The notes below the pieces were generated by a model that saw nothing but the letters and a program-made list of their open reading frames with translations, made no database searches and had not been told where the DNA came from. From Alphaproteobacteria bacterium (GTDB lineage Bacteria; Pseudomonadota; Alphaproteobacteria; Rhizobiales; JAKIUO01), in contig JAJRPI010000072.1 in NCBI GenBank assembly GCA_024280895.1, positions 1 through 64,000 on the forward strand: a DNA stretch of 64,000 nucleotides, written 5' to 3'. Below are positions 47,495 to 57,017 of this stretch, in pieces (the first letter of the stretch is position 1; each line of letters begins with the position of its first letter). Made by a program: the position numbers and the translations under genes.

Positions 47495-48376
47495 CTAGGC
47501 GTGAGCCTGGAGGGCCTGCGCTGCGGCATCCGTGACCCCTTTTTGCACCTTTTCAAAGGCCCGCACTTCGATCTGGCGAATACGCTCACGCGAGACGCTA
47601 AACTCCTGGCTCAGCTGTTCCAGCGTCATGGGATCTTCCGACAAGCGGCGCATCGTAAAGATCCTCTGCTCACGCTCGTTGAGCTCCGACATGGCGTCCT
47701 TAAGCATTTCACGGCGCTGATTCAGCTCTTGATTGTCGCCAAGTGCGGTCTCTTGATCAATATCTTCATCAACCAGCCAGTCCATCCACTCGCCGCCGCC
47801 TTCAGTATCCTTGCGCACAGGAGCGTTTAGCGAGCTGTCACCAGACAAACGCCGGTTCATGCTGATGACTTCTTCTTCCTTGACCCCAAGGCGACGAGAA
47901 ACTTCGGCCACATGTTCGTGGGTCAGATCGCCATCCTCAAGAGCATCGATTTGGCCCTTGACCTTGCGCAGGTTGAAAAACAGCTTCTTTTGCGCCGCCG
48001 TTGTGCCCATGCGTACCAGTGACCAGGAGCGCAGGATATATTCCTGAATAGCTGCCCGGATCCACCACATGGCATAGGTCGCAAGGCGAAAGCCTTTGTC
48101 TGGCTCAAAGCGCTTGACGGCCTGCATCAGGCCGACATTGCCCTCAGAAACCACCTCGTTAATCGGCAAGCCATAGCCGCGATAGCCCATGGCAATTTTC
48201 GCCACAAGGCGTAAATGGCTGGTCACCAACCGGTGTGCGGCTTGCTTATCGTCTTTTTCGCGCCAATTTTTGGCCAGCGTAAATTCTTCATCCGGTTTCA
48301 GCATTGGAAACTTGCGGATGTCCGATAAATAGCGTGACAGGCCTCCAGGACCTCTAAGACTTGGTAAATTTGCCAT
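47495..48376 (-). CDS. rpoH: RNA polymerase sigma-32 factor RpoH
   Basis: 'GYRGYGLPINEVVSEGNVGLMQAVKRFEPDKGFRLATYAMWWIRAAIQEYILRSWSLVRMGTTAAQKKLFFNLRK' (RpoH box); sigma-4 'LEQLSQEFSVSRERIRQIEVRAFEKVQ'. Confidence 0.96.
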   Translation of the reverse strand: MANLPSLRGPGGLSRYLSDIRKFPMLKPDEEFTLAKNWREKDDKQAAHRLVTSHLRLVAKIAMGYRGYGLPINEVVSEGNVGLMQAVKRFEPDKGFRLATYAMWWIRAAIQEYILRSWSLVRMGTTAAQKKLFFNLRKVKGQIDALEDGDLTHEHVAEVSRRLGVKEEEVISMNRRLSGDSSLNAPVRKDTEGGGEWMDWLVDEDIDQETALGDNQELNQRREMLKDAMSELNEREQRIFTMRRLSEDPMTLEQLSQEFSVSRERIRQIEVRAFEKVQKGVTDAAAQALQAHA

Positions 48377-48653
48377 AATACTTAATTCCCTCTTGTTTTG
48401 GATGCCTCACCCCGTATGAGTAATATAACTCACAATAAGAGCAGCGCACCGCAGCCCCTTGTCGATTAGAACAAGGCGCGTTTCCCTGTATGTCCTAATA
48501 TATGGTTGCAATTTTTGGGATTAAAAGAGCCAATCAATCACTAAAACGTGTACTTGATCATTTTACTAGGTTATTTTCATTGCTCCCAAGCTTTTTGCAA
48601 AAGAACGAAGAAAACACCCTTGGCCAAAGTGCAGATTATGGTAGAAAACACTC

Positions 48654-49883
48654 ATGAACACGCCCGAACCAACATCAACAGCTAATGTACCGCTCGAAAA
48701 TGGCCAAAACATGCCCCAAAACGCGCAAGAGAACGCTCACGCACGCCCCACTCTGATTGGTCTCGATCGCGACGAGTTAGGCGCTTCCCTGACCAAGATT
48801 GGCGTCAAGGACAAGCAGGTGCGCATGCGCGTTGAGCAGCTGTGGAACGGGCTTTATGCACGCGGTCTCACCCACTTTGACGAACTGCACACCATCTCCA
48901 AGGAACTGCGCCAGAAACTTACCGAAAACTATACCATTGAGCGCCCGCAGATCGTCACCGAGCAGCGCTCCAATGATGGCACCCGCAAATGGTTATTACG
49001 CTTCAAATCCGATATTCCCGGCAAGCCTGGTCCTGAGGCCGAAATGGTCTATATCCCTGAAGAAACCAGAGGTACCTTATGTATCTCGTCGCAGGTTGGC
49101 TGTACGCTCAATTGCCGCTTCTGCCATACCGGCACCATGCCGCTGGTGCGCAATCTAAGCGCCGAGGAAATTGTTGGACAGGTGATGCTGGCAAGAGACC
49201 GGCTTGGCGACTGGCCCTTGATCGAGGCCGACGATAAAAACGGCCTGCCAGATTCAAAGCGCATGATTACCCGCCTGGTGCTTATGGGCATGGGCGAACC
49301 CTTGTATAATTTCGATCATGTCAAAAAGGCTTCCATCTTGTTGTCAGATGATGCGGGCATCAATCTGTCGCATCGCCGGATCACGCTCTCAACCGCTGGC
49401 GTTGTGCCGATGATGGCGCGAGCTGGCGCCGAGATCGGCTGCATGCTGGCCGTCTCCCTGCACGCCACCAACGACAAACTGCGCGATGAGCTGGTGCCCA
49501 TCAATCGCAAATACCCGCTCAAACAACTGATGCAGGCCTGCCGCGACTATCCCGGCCTCTCCAATGCCCGGCGCATCACCTTCGAATATGTCATGCTGGA
49601 TGGCATCAATGACAGCCTCGAAGACGCCAAAGCGCTCGTGCAACTATTGAAAGGTATCCCCGCCAAAATCAACCTCATCCCGTTCAACCCATGGCCGGAC
49701 AGCCCCTATCAATGTTCGAAGTGGGCACAGATCGAACGCTTCGCAGACATTATCAATGACGCGGGATATGCCAGCCCGATCAGACGCCCCCGAGGCCGAG
49801 ACATCATGGCCGCCTGCGGCCAGTTGAAATCCGAAAGCGAGCGCATCAGCAATCGCGAACGCAAGGCGTTGCTGGGGGAGTAG
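48654..49883 (+). CDS. rlmN: 23S rRNA (adenine(2503)-C(2))-methyltransferase RlmN
   Basis: Radical SAM '[27 protein letters not shown]', '[20 protein letters not shown]', '[13 protein letters not shown]', C-terminal '[17 protein letters not shown]'. Confidence 0.95.
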   Translation: MNTPEPTSTANVPLENGQNMPQNAQENAHARPTLIGLDRDELGASLTKIGVKDKQVRMRVEQLWNGLYARGLTHFDELHTISKELRQKLTENYTIERPQIVTEQRSNDGTRKWLLRFKSDIPGKPGPEAEMVYIPEETRGTLCISSQVGCTLNCRFCHTGTMPLVRNLSAEEIVGQVMLARDRLGDWPLIEADDKNGLPDSKRMITRLVLMGMGEPLYNFDHVKKASILLSDDAGINLSHRRITLSTAGVVPMMARAGAEIGCMLAVSLHATNDKLRDELVPINRKYPLKQLMQACRDYPGLSNARRITFEYVMLDGINDSLEDAKALVQLLKGIPAKINLIPFNPWPDSPYQCSKWAQIERFADIINDAGYASPIRRPRGRDIMAACGQLKSESERISNRERKALLGE

Positions 49884-49891
49884 GAAAAAGC

Positions 49892-50142
49892 AATGTCCTG
49901 CGCGGACAGCGCCCCTGCGCGGGGGGCGGTTAAGGGACCAGCCCCTTAACAATCCCGATTTGAGTATTTGCAAGAACCGTAGGGTGTCAATAGCGACAGC
50001 GTATTGCACCGTTGCGGACTCAAATCGGTGCAATACGCTGCGCTATTGACACCCTACCTACTCCCACTCCCCGCATCATTCTCCCACTCTCAAAACGGGG
50101 ATGAAAGGGGCTCGCCCTTTTCCGCCGTCCGCGCAGGACATT
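49892..50142. repeat. Nested inverted-repeat element in rlmN-flhA intergenic region
   Basis: Outer 16-bp perfect inverted repeat AATGTCCTGCGCGGAC (49892-49907) / GTCCGCGCAGGACATT (50127-50142); inner arms 49979-50011 and 50026-50057 pair 32 of 33 nt; further hairpin GTTAAGGG/CCCTTAAC at 49929-49950. Confidence 0.85.
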
Positions 50143-50255
50143 TTCTTCGCCGTGCGCGCGATTGATATTAACAGCACACCTCGCCACTGCCTTGCCAATG
50201 GGGATTCACAACAAGACGCGAATCACCTATGGATAAAGGTTAAGGGACCTTGAAC

Positions 50256-52451
50256 ATGAGCGATACATCTGCGGCGGGACCGCCTAAAATTGCCCCCGAT
50301 ACGCCAAACACGCCCGACCAGAAGCAGGGCGGAGCCGACCCGTTTGCGGGGATTGGCAAGGTGATTACGACCCTGCGCAACGGGGATCTGGGGCTAGCCG
50401 TTGGCGTGATCGTCATTTTGATCGTGCTTATTCTCCCCATGCCGGCCTTTATTCTTGATCTTCTGCTGGCGGTATCGATCACCTTTTCCGTGCTCATCTT
50501 GATGACGTCTTTGTTCATTCAAAAACCACTTGAGTTCTCCTCATTTCCAACGGTGCTGCTGATCGCCACCATGCTGCGGCTGGCGCTCAATCTCGCCTCC
50601 ACGCGGCTTATTCTGGCCCATGGTCATGAGGGCCCGGCGGCGGCTGGTAATGTCATCGAGGCCTTTGGCCACTTTGTCATGCAAGGCAATTTCATTATTG
50701 GCATCATTGTGTTTTCTATTCTGGTGATCGTCAATTTCATTGTCATCACCAAGGGTTCTGGACGTATCGCCGAGGTCGCGGCGCGCTTTACGCTGGATGC
50801 CATGCCCGGTAAACAGATGGCCATTGATGCCGATCTGGGCGCTGGTTTGATTAATGAAGAAACGGCCCGCGAAAGACGCACTGAACTCGAAGGCGAAAGT
50901 GGCTTCTTTGGAGCCATGGATGGTGCCTCAAAATTCGTGCGCGGTGATGCCGTTGCCGGTTTGCTGATCACCTTTATCAATGTCATTGGCGGTATCATTA
51001 TTGGCACCGCGCAAATGGGCCTGACCATGGGAGAGGCGGCACAGGCCTATACCTTGCTGACGATTGGCGATGGGCTGGTATCGCAAATTCCAGCGCTCAT
51101 TGTCTCGCTGGCCGCTGGCCTGCTGGTCTCCAAGGCGGGGGTCAAGGGATCGGCTGAAAAAGCCATTGGCACCCAGCTCACCGGCTATCCCAAAGCGCTT
51201 GGCATGTCCTCGTTTTTGATGGTGCTGATGGCGGTGCTACCCGGCATTCCTCTGGTGCCGTTCATGACCCTTGGCGTGATCACGGGGGGCCTTGCCTATA
51301 TTGCCACTAAAAGCCTCGAGGACCAAAAGGTCGAAGAGCAGGCCGTTGCTGTTGCCGAAAAAATCGAAGAAGCGGAACCCGCTGAAGAAACCATGGTCGA
51401 GACCCTGCGCATGGATGATCTGCGCCTTGAAATCGGTTATGGCCTGTTGCCGCTCATCAATGATCCCCACGGGGATAGCGACCGACTGACCGAACAGATC
51501 AAGGCCCTGCGCCGCCAGATGGCCACCGAAATGGGCTTTGTCATGCCCTCTGTGCGCATCCTCGATAATATGCAGATGCAGGCCAATGATTATGTCATCA
51601 AGATCAAGGAGATCAGCGCCGGTGAAGGACAGATTATGCCTGGTCATTATATGGTCATGGATCCGTCCGGGGCGCAGATAGATCTACCTGGCGTCCATGG
51701 AGTTGAACCAACTTTTGGCCTGCCCGCCACCTGGATCGATGCAAGCTTGCGAGAACAGGCCCAATTCAAAGGCTATACGGTCGTCGATCCTGTGACGGTG
51801 CTCTCAACTCATATGACAGAAATCATGCGCAATAATGTCTCTGATCTTTTATCCTATGCGGAAGTGCGCAAACTGCTTGATGAACTGCCCGAACATGAAG
51901 GCCGCCTGCTGGAAGAGATTGTCCCGGCGCAGGTCAGCTTCACCGCCATTCAGCGCGTGTTACAAATGCTGCTCACCGAGCGCGTCTCGATCCGCGATCT
52001 TGGCACCATTCTGGAAGGCATCGCCGAGGCCACTGGTTACACCACCAATGTGCAAATGATTACCGAGCATGTGCGCTCTCGCCTCGCCCGCCAGATTTGC
52101 TCCTCCCATACCAATCATGAAGGCTTTTTGCCACTCATCACCATGGCCCCACAATGGGAACACGCCTTTATCGAGGCCATCATCGGCGATGGCGATAATC
52201 GCGAATTGGCTATGGCGCCCTCAAAATTGCAAGAATTTATCCGCTGCGTACAAACGGCCGTTGAACAGGCCAGTAACGCTGGAGAATCCGCGGTGCTTAT
52301 CACCAGCCCTGGCGTGCGGCCCTTCGTGCGCTCCATCGTTGAGCGCTTTCGCAACCAGACCCCCGTCCTTAGTCAAAACGAAATACACAAATCAGCCAAG
52401 CTGAAAACGGTCGCACAGGTTATGATGCTTGCTGAAAATATGACTGTTTAG
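50256..52451 (+). CDS. flhA: Flagellar biosynthesis protein FlhA
   Basis: 'GDLGLAVGVIVILIVLILPMPAFILDLLLAVSITFSVLILMTSLFIQKPLEFSSFPTVLLIATMLRLALNLASTRLIL', 'GSGRIAEVAARFTLDAMPGKQMAIDADLGAGLI'. Track start at 50250 is TTG; ATG at 50256 preferred. Confidence 0.96.
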   Translation: MSDTSAAGPPKIAPDTPNTPDQKQGGADPFAGIGKVITTLRNGDLGLAVGVIVILIVLILPMPAFILDLLLAVSITFSVLILMTSLFIQKPLEFSSFPTVLLIATMLRLALNLASTRLILAHGHEGPAAAGNVIEAFGHFVMQGNFIIGIIVFSILVIVNFIVITKGSGRIAEVAARFTLDAMPGKQMAIDADLGAGLINEETARERRTELEGESGFFGAMDGASKFVRGDAVAGLLITFINVIGGIIIGTAQMGLTMGEAAQAYTLLTIGDGLVSQIPALIVSLAAGLLVSKAGVKGSAEKAIGTQLTGYPKALGMSSFLMVLMAVLPGIPLVPFMTLGVITGGLAYIATKSLEDQKVEEQAVAVAEKIEEAEPAEETMVETLRMDDLRLEIGYGLLPLINDPHGDSDRLTEQIKALRRQMATEMGFVMPSVRILDNMQMQANDYVIKIKEISAGEGQIMPGHYMVMDPSGAQIDLPGVHGVEPTFGLPATWIDASLREQAQFKGYTVVDPVTVLSTHMTEIMRNNVSDLLSYAEVRKLLDELPEHEGRLLEEIVPAQVSFTAIQRVLQMLLTERVSIRDLGTILEGIAEATGYTTNVQMITEHVRSRLARQICSSHTNHEGFLPLITMAPQWEHAFIEAIIGDGDNRELAMAPSKLQEFIRCVQTAVEQASNAGESAVLITSPGVRPFVRSIVERFRNQTPVLSQNEIHKSAKLKTVAQVMMLAENMTV

Positions 52452-52509
52452 AGAGGCAAGATGATCGCTCATGCTTTGCTCATTTCAAGAAGCATGATAG
52501 TTTCGCCTG

Positions 52510-52995
52510 ATGACCTCATCCAACGCACAAGACTTCATCGATAAATGGCACCAGATCTTTAAAAAAAATGATCCATCCTTGATGCTCCCCCTGATCCATG
52601 ACGATATTGAATTTTATTCGCCAGCCGTGTTCCAGCCAAAGCGCGGCAAGCCAATCGTCTTTGAGACCCTTGAGCGGGTATTTGGTATTTTTAAGGATTA
52701 TCGCGTCACCGATACCTGGATGAAGGGCAACGACGTCTTGTTCGAGTTCGAAACCCGTGTGGATAAATTCACCCTGCAAGGAGTGGATCGATTTACGCTT
52801 GATGAGCAAGGTAAAGTCGTGCAGATGAAAGTCTGGATCAGACCGCTCACGGGCCTCAAGGAATTGGCGCGTATCGTCGCCAAAGCAGAGATCGACGAGC
52901 ACCTCACCTCAAAAAGCGGTCCACAAAGAATGATTACCCGCGCACAAATCCGCACCACAAAACTGATCAACGGGCTCAAGGAAGGATTGAAATAA
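52510..52995 (+). CDS. SnoaL/NTF2-like fold protein
   Basis: 'FIDKWHQIFKKNDPSLMLPLIHDDIEFYSPAVFQPKRGKPIVFETLERVFGIFKDYRVTDTWMKGNDVLFEFETRVDKFTLQGVDRFTLDEQGKVVQMKVWIRPLTGL'. Confidence 0.8.
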   Translation: MTSSNAQDFIDKWHQIFKKNDPSLMLPLIHDDIEFYSPAVFQPKRGKPIVFETLERVFGIFKDYRVTDTWMKGNDVLFEFETRVDKFTLQGVDRFTLDEQGKVVQMKVWIRPLTGLKELARIVAKAEIDEHLTSKSGPQRMITRAQIRTTKLINGLKEGLK

Positions 52996-53005
52996 TAAAA
53001 CATGA

Positions 53006-53037
53006 GGAGCAAGCAGAAACTGTTTTCCGCTTGCTCC
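53006..53037. terminator. Stem-loop between convergent genes; possible bidirectional terminator
   Basis: GGAGCAAGC-N14-GCTTGCTCC, 9-bp perfect stem; weak T-tract. Confidence 0.4.
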
Positions 53038-53056
53038 ATGCAGTTTCGCTTACCAT

Positions 53057-53332
53057 CTAGTCTTCATCGACCTTGCAAATCTCATATTTGCGCAGCCAGT
53101 ATTTTTTCCCTGAACTCATATATTTTCCCTTGTAGTAAGAGCAGCTCTTCACAGAATAGGTTTTGTATTTGGTGCTTTTTGTGAACAACACATTATGATC
53201 TGTGCCTTCGGGTCCATTCCACCACAAAGGATCATATCCACCATAGCCCTTGCCACCAGCACTAGCGCTGGTTTGCATACTGGCAATGGTGATGACGCTT
53301 AATACCAGAGCGATAATCGATTTTTTCAGCAT
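53057..53332 (-). CDS. Small secreted protein, YDPxxWNGPEG family (paralogue 1)
   Basis: Signal peptide MLKKSIIALVLSVITIASMQTSASA; 'YGGYDPLWWNGPEGTDHNVLF...SCSYYKGKYMSSGKKYWLRKYEICKVDED'. Confidence 0.8.
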   Translation of the reverse strand: MLKKSIIALVLSVITIASMQTSASAGGKGYGGYDPLWWNGPEGTDHNVLFTKSTKYKTYSVKSCSYYKGKYMSSGKKYWLRKYEICKVDED

Positions 53333-53463
53333 TGTCTGTTCTCCTGACGATCCAGAGGGCCAAAGCCCGTTTCAACTGAAAAGAGGATATGAAAAAATAG
53401 CGCCGAGAAATGTGATGCAAATCACAGGTCGGGGCTTTGCAATCACAAAGCTCCCATATAAAT

Positions 53464-53763
53464 CTAGTTATCTGAGTCCAGACAGGCTTCATATCTGCGC
53501 AACCAGGACCGTCGGCCCGTTCGCAAATAATTACGGCTATATCTAGAGCAGGCTCGGCTTGCTTTATGCCGCCGAGATAATATTCTCATCAACAGGCCTG
53601 GCCGTGGAGTGCCCTCGAACAAGCCATTATAATCGGTAGAGCCTTCTGGCCCGTTCCAATAGAAGGGGTCATAGCCATAGTTGGAATTGCCAGCCACTGC
53701 AGGGCTTAAGGCGCTCAAGGACACTGTACCCAGTGTCATCAAGATGATGAATGTTTTCTTCAT
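53464..53763 (-). CDS. Small secreted protein, YDPxxWNGPEG family (paralogue 2)
   Basis: Signal peptide MKKTFIILMTLGTVSLSALSPAVAG; 'NYGYDPFYWNGPEGSTDYNGLF...ACSRYSRNYLRTGRRSWLRRYEACLDSDN'. Confidence 0.8.
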   Translation of the reverse strand: MKKTFIILMTLGTVSLSALSPAVAGNSNYGYDPFYWNGPEGSTDYNGLFEGTPRPGLLMRILSRRHKASRACSRYSRNYLRTGRRSWLRRYEACLDSDN

Positions 53764-53995
53764 TGTCATGCCTCCATGAAATTTTCCTAGCTGAATAGAC
53801 ACATTGTCCGATCAACCGCTCAATCAGTCCAGAAGAAAAATCAAATCGATCGTCGATCACCATCAATAATCGGTGATCAAAGTCCCGGGGTGTCCTTTTA
53901 GCACCTAAGACATCGTGCCCTCTTGTGTATTTTCGCTTGCCCCTCAAAGCGGGACGATCACAAGAATACCGGAGAATTCAAAATTGATCGGTGTC

Positions 53996-54379
53996 TCATT
54001 CAACAGGAAGGGGCTGGCCTTCTTTCAGATCGCCCCGATTGATAAGCTCGCGGCGATGACGCTCTTGGGCTGAAGCAGCTTGTTCCTCTTGGGTGGTCAG
54101 CTGATCTGCTGTATCTGGCGATGTCGTGGCGCCTTGAATGCCTGACGACGCCTGCATCTGTGCACTGGAATCGGGCAAATCGACAACAACCCCCTCTTCG
54201 CCCGAGGGCACAATGGAACCGGTCGTATCCGAAGCGTTTATGGTCGGGGAAATCTGGTTGTCAGGTGACACACCACTGCCGATGCCGGCAAAATTACCGC
54301 CCAGCATGGAGGGAGACACAGTGCAACCCGAGAGCATCAGCATCAAAATGATGCTAGGTACAAGCAATATCTGCTTCAT
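53996..54379 (-). CDS. Putative lipoprotein (127 aa)
   Basis: MKQILLVPSIILMLMLSGC lipobox; polar Ser/Gln/Thr-rich mature part. Confidence 0.7.
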   Translation of the reverse strand: MKQILLVPSIILMLMLSGCTVSPSMLGGNFAGIGSGVSPDNQISPTINASDTTGSIVPSGEEGVVVDLPDSSAQMQASSGIQGATTSPDTADQLTTQEEQAASAQERHRRELINRGDLKEGQPLPVE

Positions 54380-54519
54380 CTTTTGAGCAGTTCCCCACTT
54401 TCTTCAAAAACTCACACCTCTATGGGGTGATGTTCAAGAAGATTGATAAACATTCTTATGACCGGTTATTGATCGCCGGAATTTTATAAGAGAATATCAT
54501 CATAGCAAATTCAAGTGAA

Positions 54520-55191
54520 TTATTTCTGACTTGAAAAACGAAATTCAGATTGTCCAAAACTGGGCTTTTTCGCCACAGTTTCCGCTTGCGCCATTTTTGC
54601 CGCCCTGACTTCGTCAGCGCTCACTTCGTGGGACGCATTGACCCCTGAGCCATCAATAAAACCACTAAAGATCAAATCTGCTGTCTCTTCTGGTACGACC
54701 TGCGCTTTGACAGCTTGGGAGGGAACCATTTCCGCTTTGGGCGCTTTGGCAATAATCGTCGGGGTAACCACAGGGACCACTCTGGTTTGAATTTTAGGCT
54801 TCACAACAGCCTTGGCCATGACTTTTTTAGCGCGATCAGCAGAGGTTTTTTTGTCCGTGATCATCCGAGCAACAGACTTTTTACGCATCTTGCGATAGGG
54901 CCGCCTCACTGGCATGGGGGGCATCTTGGCTTTCGCATTTATGATCGGCTGCTTGGCTTCTTTATTAGCAGTTTTGGAAGCAAGCTCGGATCGCTTTTTC
55001 GCGTCCTCAGAAGTCTTGTTCGAGGGGACAACCAAGGCCGTTTCCTTGTTCTCTTGCAAGGGCGGAGGAGTCAACTGAGCACTATTTTTCAGAGCCGAAC
55101 CACTACCGGAGTTACCGCATGCAGCCAGTGTAAGCGGTAACAGAATCGCTAAACCAAAGGTAAGAAAACTTTTTTCTGATATAACAGTCAT
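54520..55191 (-). CDS. Putative lipoprotein, Lys/Ala/Pro-rich (223 aa)
   Basis: 'FGLAILLPLTLAACGNSGSGS' lipobox; basic low-complexity mature region. Confidence 0.7.
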   Translation of the reverse strand: MTVISEKSFLTFGLAILLPLTLAACGNSGSGSALKNSAQLTPPPLQENKETALVVPSNKTSEDAKKRSELASKTANKEAKQPIINAKAKMPPMPVRRPYRKMRKKSVARMITDKKTSADRAKKVMAKAVVKPKIQTRVVPVVTPTIIAKAPKAEMVPSQAVKAQVVPEETADLIFSGFIDGSGVNASHEVSADEVRAAKMAQAETVAKKPSFGQSEFRFSSQK

Positions 55192-55243
55192 TTATTCGTA
55201 CTTCATCTCGTTATACAAATTCCCAGGCAGAGAGATACGCACC

Positions 55244-56842
55244 TCATGATGCCAGTATAGTGCCAAACTGGGGGAAAAGTAAGGCAATTGCCATCGCCGC
55301 CAGCGACAAGGCAGCTATCCACAGAGCCAACTGCCCCATACGTCCGTGCTGGCGCTGGGCGCGGGCCAGTTTTTCAATGCTTTCATCGTCAAGGTGAACA
55401 CCATTTTTTGTGGCATTGCCGAGCGCTTCAACGGTGCGCGCCCCCTGTAGCAACAGGCTCGGCATATCCGTTATAATCTGCCCCATCTTGCCACTCTCGT
55501 CTCGCAACTCGCGTAATTTACCAGCGACCCCAAGAGTGCGCTCCATCCACTCCTTGACCACAGGTCCAGCGGTTGTCCACATATTGAGCTGGGGATCGAG
55601 CGAACGGGCCACCCCTTCCACCACTACCATGGTTTTTTGCAGCATCAGCAATTCAGGCCGCGTTTCCATATCGAAAACTTGCGTATAATGAAACAATTGC
55701 CCAAGTAGCCCCCCCATGGAAATCTCGTCAGCGGTGCGCCCTTGAATGGGTTCGCCAACCGCGCGTAGCGCTTGCGCAAAACTGGCGACTGAATGAAGAT
55801 CGGGAACATAGCCTGCATCAAAATGCATTTGCGCCGACCGGTTATAGTCGCGATTGATAAAGCCGTTGAGAATAAGCGCCAGATAGCGCTGCTCTTGCAA
55901 ACCAAGCCGCCCCATAATACCAAAATCAATCGCAACAATGTCGCCTTTTTTATCAATGAACAGATTGCCCTGGTGCATGTCGGCGTGAAAAAAACCGTCG
56001 CGCATGGCATGGCGCAAAAAGGATTGAATGAGATGGGCACCCAATGCCTTGGTGTCATGCCCCGCCGCTTTGACTGCCTCAACATCATGCAAGGGAATGC
56101 CGTCGATCCATTCCGTTGTCAGCACTCTTTGCGAGGTGCGCGACCATTCAATGGTTGGCACGCGAAAGCCACTATCATCGGCAATATTTTCCGACATTTC
56201 GGAGATCGCCGCCGCCTCAAGGCGCAAATCCATTTCAAGCGCCACCGAATTGGCCAGCGTATCGACAATGGCCACTGGCCGTAACCGTTTGGCTGCTGGG
56301 TCGAAATGTTCAGCCAGATGGGCCGCTTCGTAAAAGGTTTTGAGATCATTGGCGAAGCGCTTGTCGACCCCGGGGCGCAAAACCTTCACTGCCACCCAGC
56401 GCTCTCCCTTTTCATCGCGGATCAGCGCCTTGTGCACCTGCGCGATGGAAGCAGCAGCAACCGGTTCGCTAAACTCGGCAAATAATTCATCAACCGGCGC
56501 CCCAAGTTCTGCTTCAATCACAGCCATTGATTTTTGCATGGGAAAAGGCGGGAGACGATCCTGCAATTTTGTCAGCTCGCGCGCCATCTCTTTGCCGACC
56601 AGATCATCTCTGGTGGCCAGAAACTGTCCCAGCTTGACATAGCTTGGACCAAGACGCGTGAGCGCCGGCGTAATACCTTGATGCTTTTTAAACGGCCGCC
56701 ACCATAGCGGTGCCGACGCCATTTTGAGCGCATTGAAACCAGCAGGTGCCTCGATCCCGGGCGGCGGGATCGGCACGCCATAGCGCATCAGCGTGAGCCC
56801 CGCCCTTGCCAGCTTGAACATATTCGTGATGGATGCCATCAA
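55244..56842 (-). CDS. ubiB: Ubiquinone biosynthesis protein UbiB (ABC1/ADCK-like kinase)
   Basis: 'ALTRLGPSYVKLGQFLATRDDLVGKEMARELTKLQDRLPPFP', 'AAASIAQVHKA', 'HADMHQGNLFIDKKGDIVAIDFGIMGRL'. Confidence 0.94.
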   Translation of the reverse strand: MMASITNMFKLARAGLTLMRYGVPIPPPGIEAPAGFNALKMASAPLWWRPFKKHQGITPALTRLGPSYVKLGQFLATRDDLVGKEMARELTKLQDRLPPFPMQKSMAVIEAELGAPVDELFAEFSEPVAAASIAQVHKALIRDEKGERWVAVKVLRPGVDKRFANDLKTFYEAAHLAEHFDPAAKRLRPVAIVDTLANSVALEMDLRLEAAAISEMSENIADDSGFRVPTIEWSRTSQRVLTTEWIDGIPLHDVEAVKAAGHDTKALGAHLIQSFLRHAMRDGFFHADMHQGNLFIDKKGDIVAIDFGIMGRLGLQEQRYLALILNGFINRDYNRSAQMHFDAGYVPDLHSVASFAQALRAVGEPIQGRTADEISMGGLLGQLFHYTQVFDMETRPELLMLQKTMVVVEGVARSLDPQLNMWTTAGPVVKEWMERTLGVAGKLRELRDESGKMGQIITDMPSLLLQGARTVEALGNATKNGVHLDDESIEKLARAQRQHGRMGQLALWIAALSLAAMAIALLFPQFGTILAS

Positions 56843-57017
56843 TCCTCGATCCTATTTCTTGCCATGTCATTCCAAACTAACCACCCGCTCAAAGCGCGGC
56901 ATCCTATGCGGATTACAAAAAGGGTAGCCCCTGCACCCCTTTATAAAAATGGGGGGCTGGAGATTAGTCCCCAGCGCCGCCTGCGCAAGGCATTTGAGTC
57001 TTTCTTATTCACGCATA

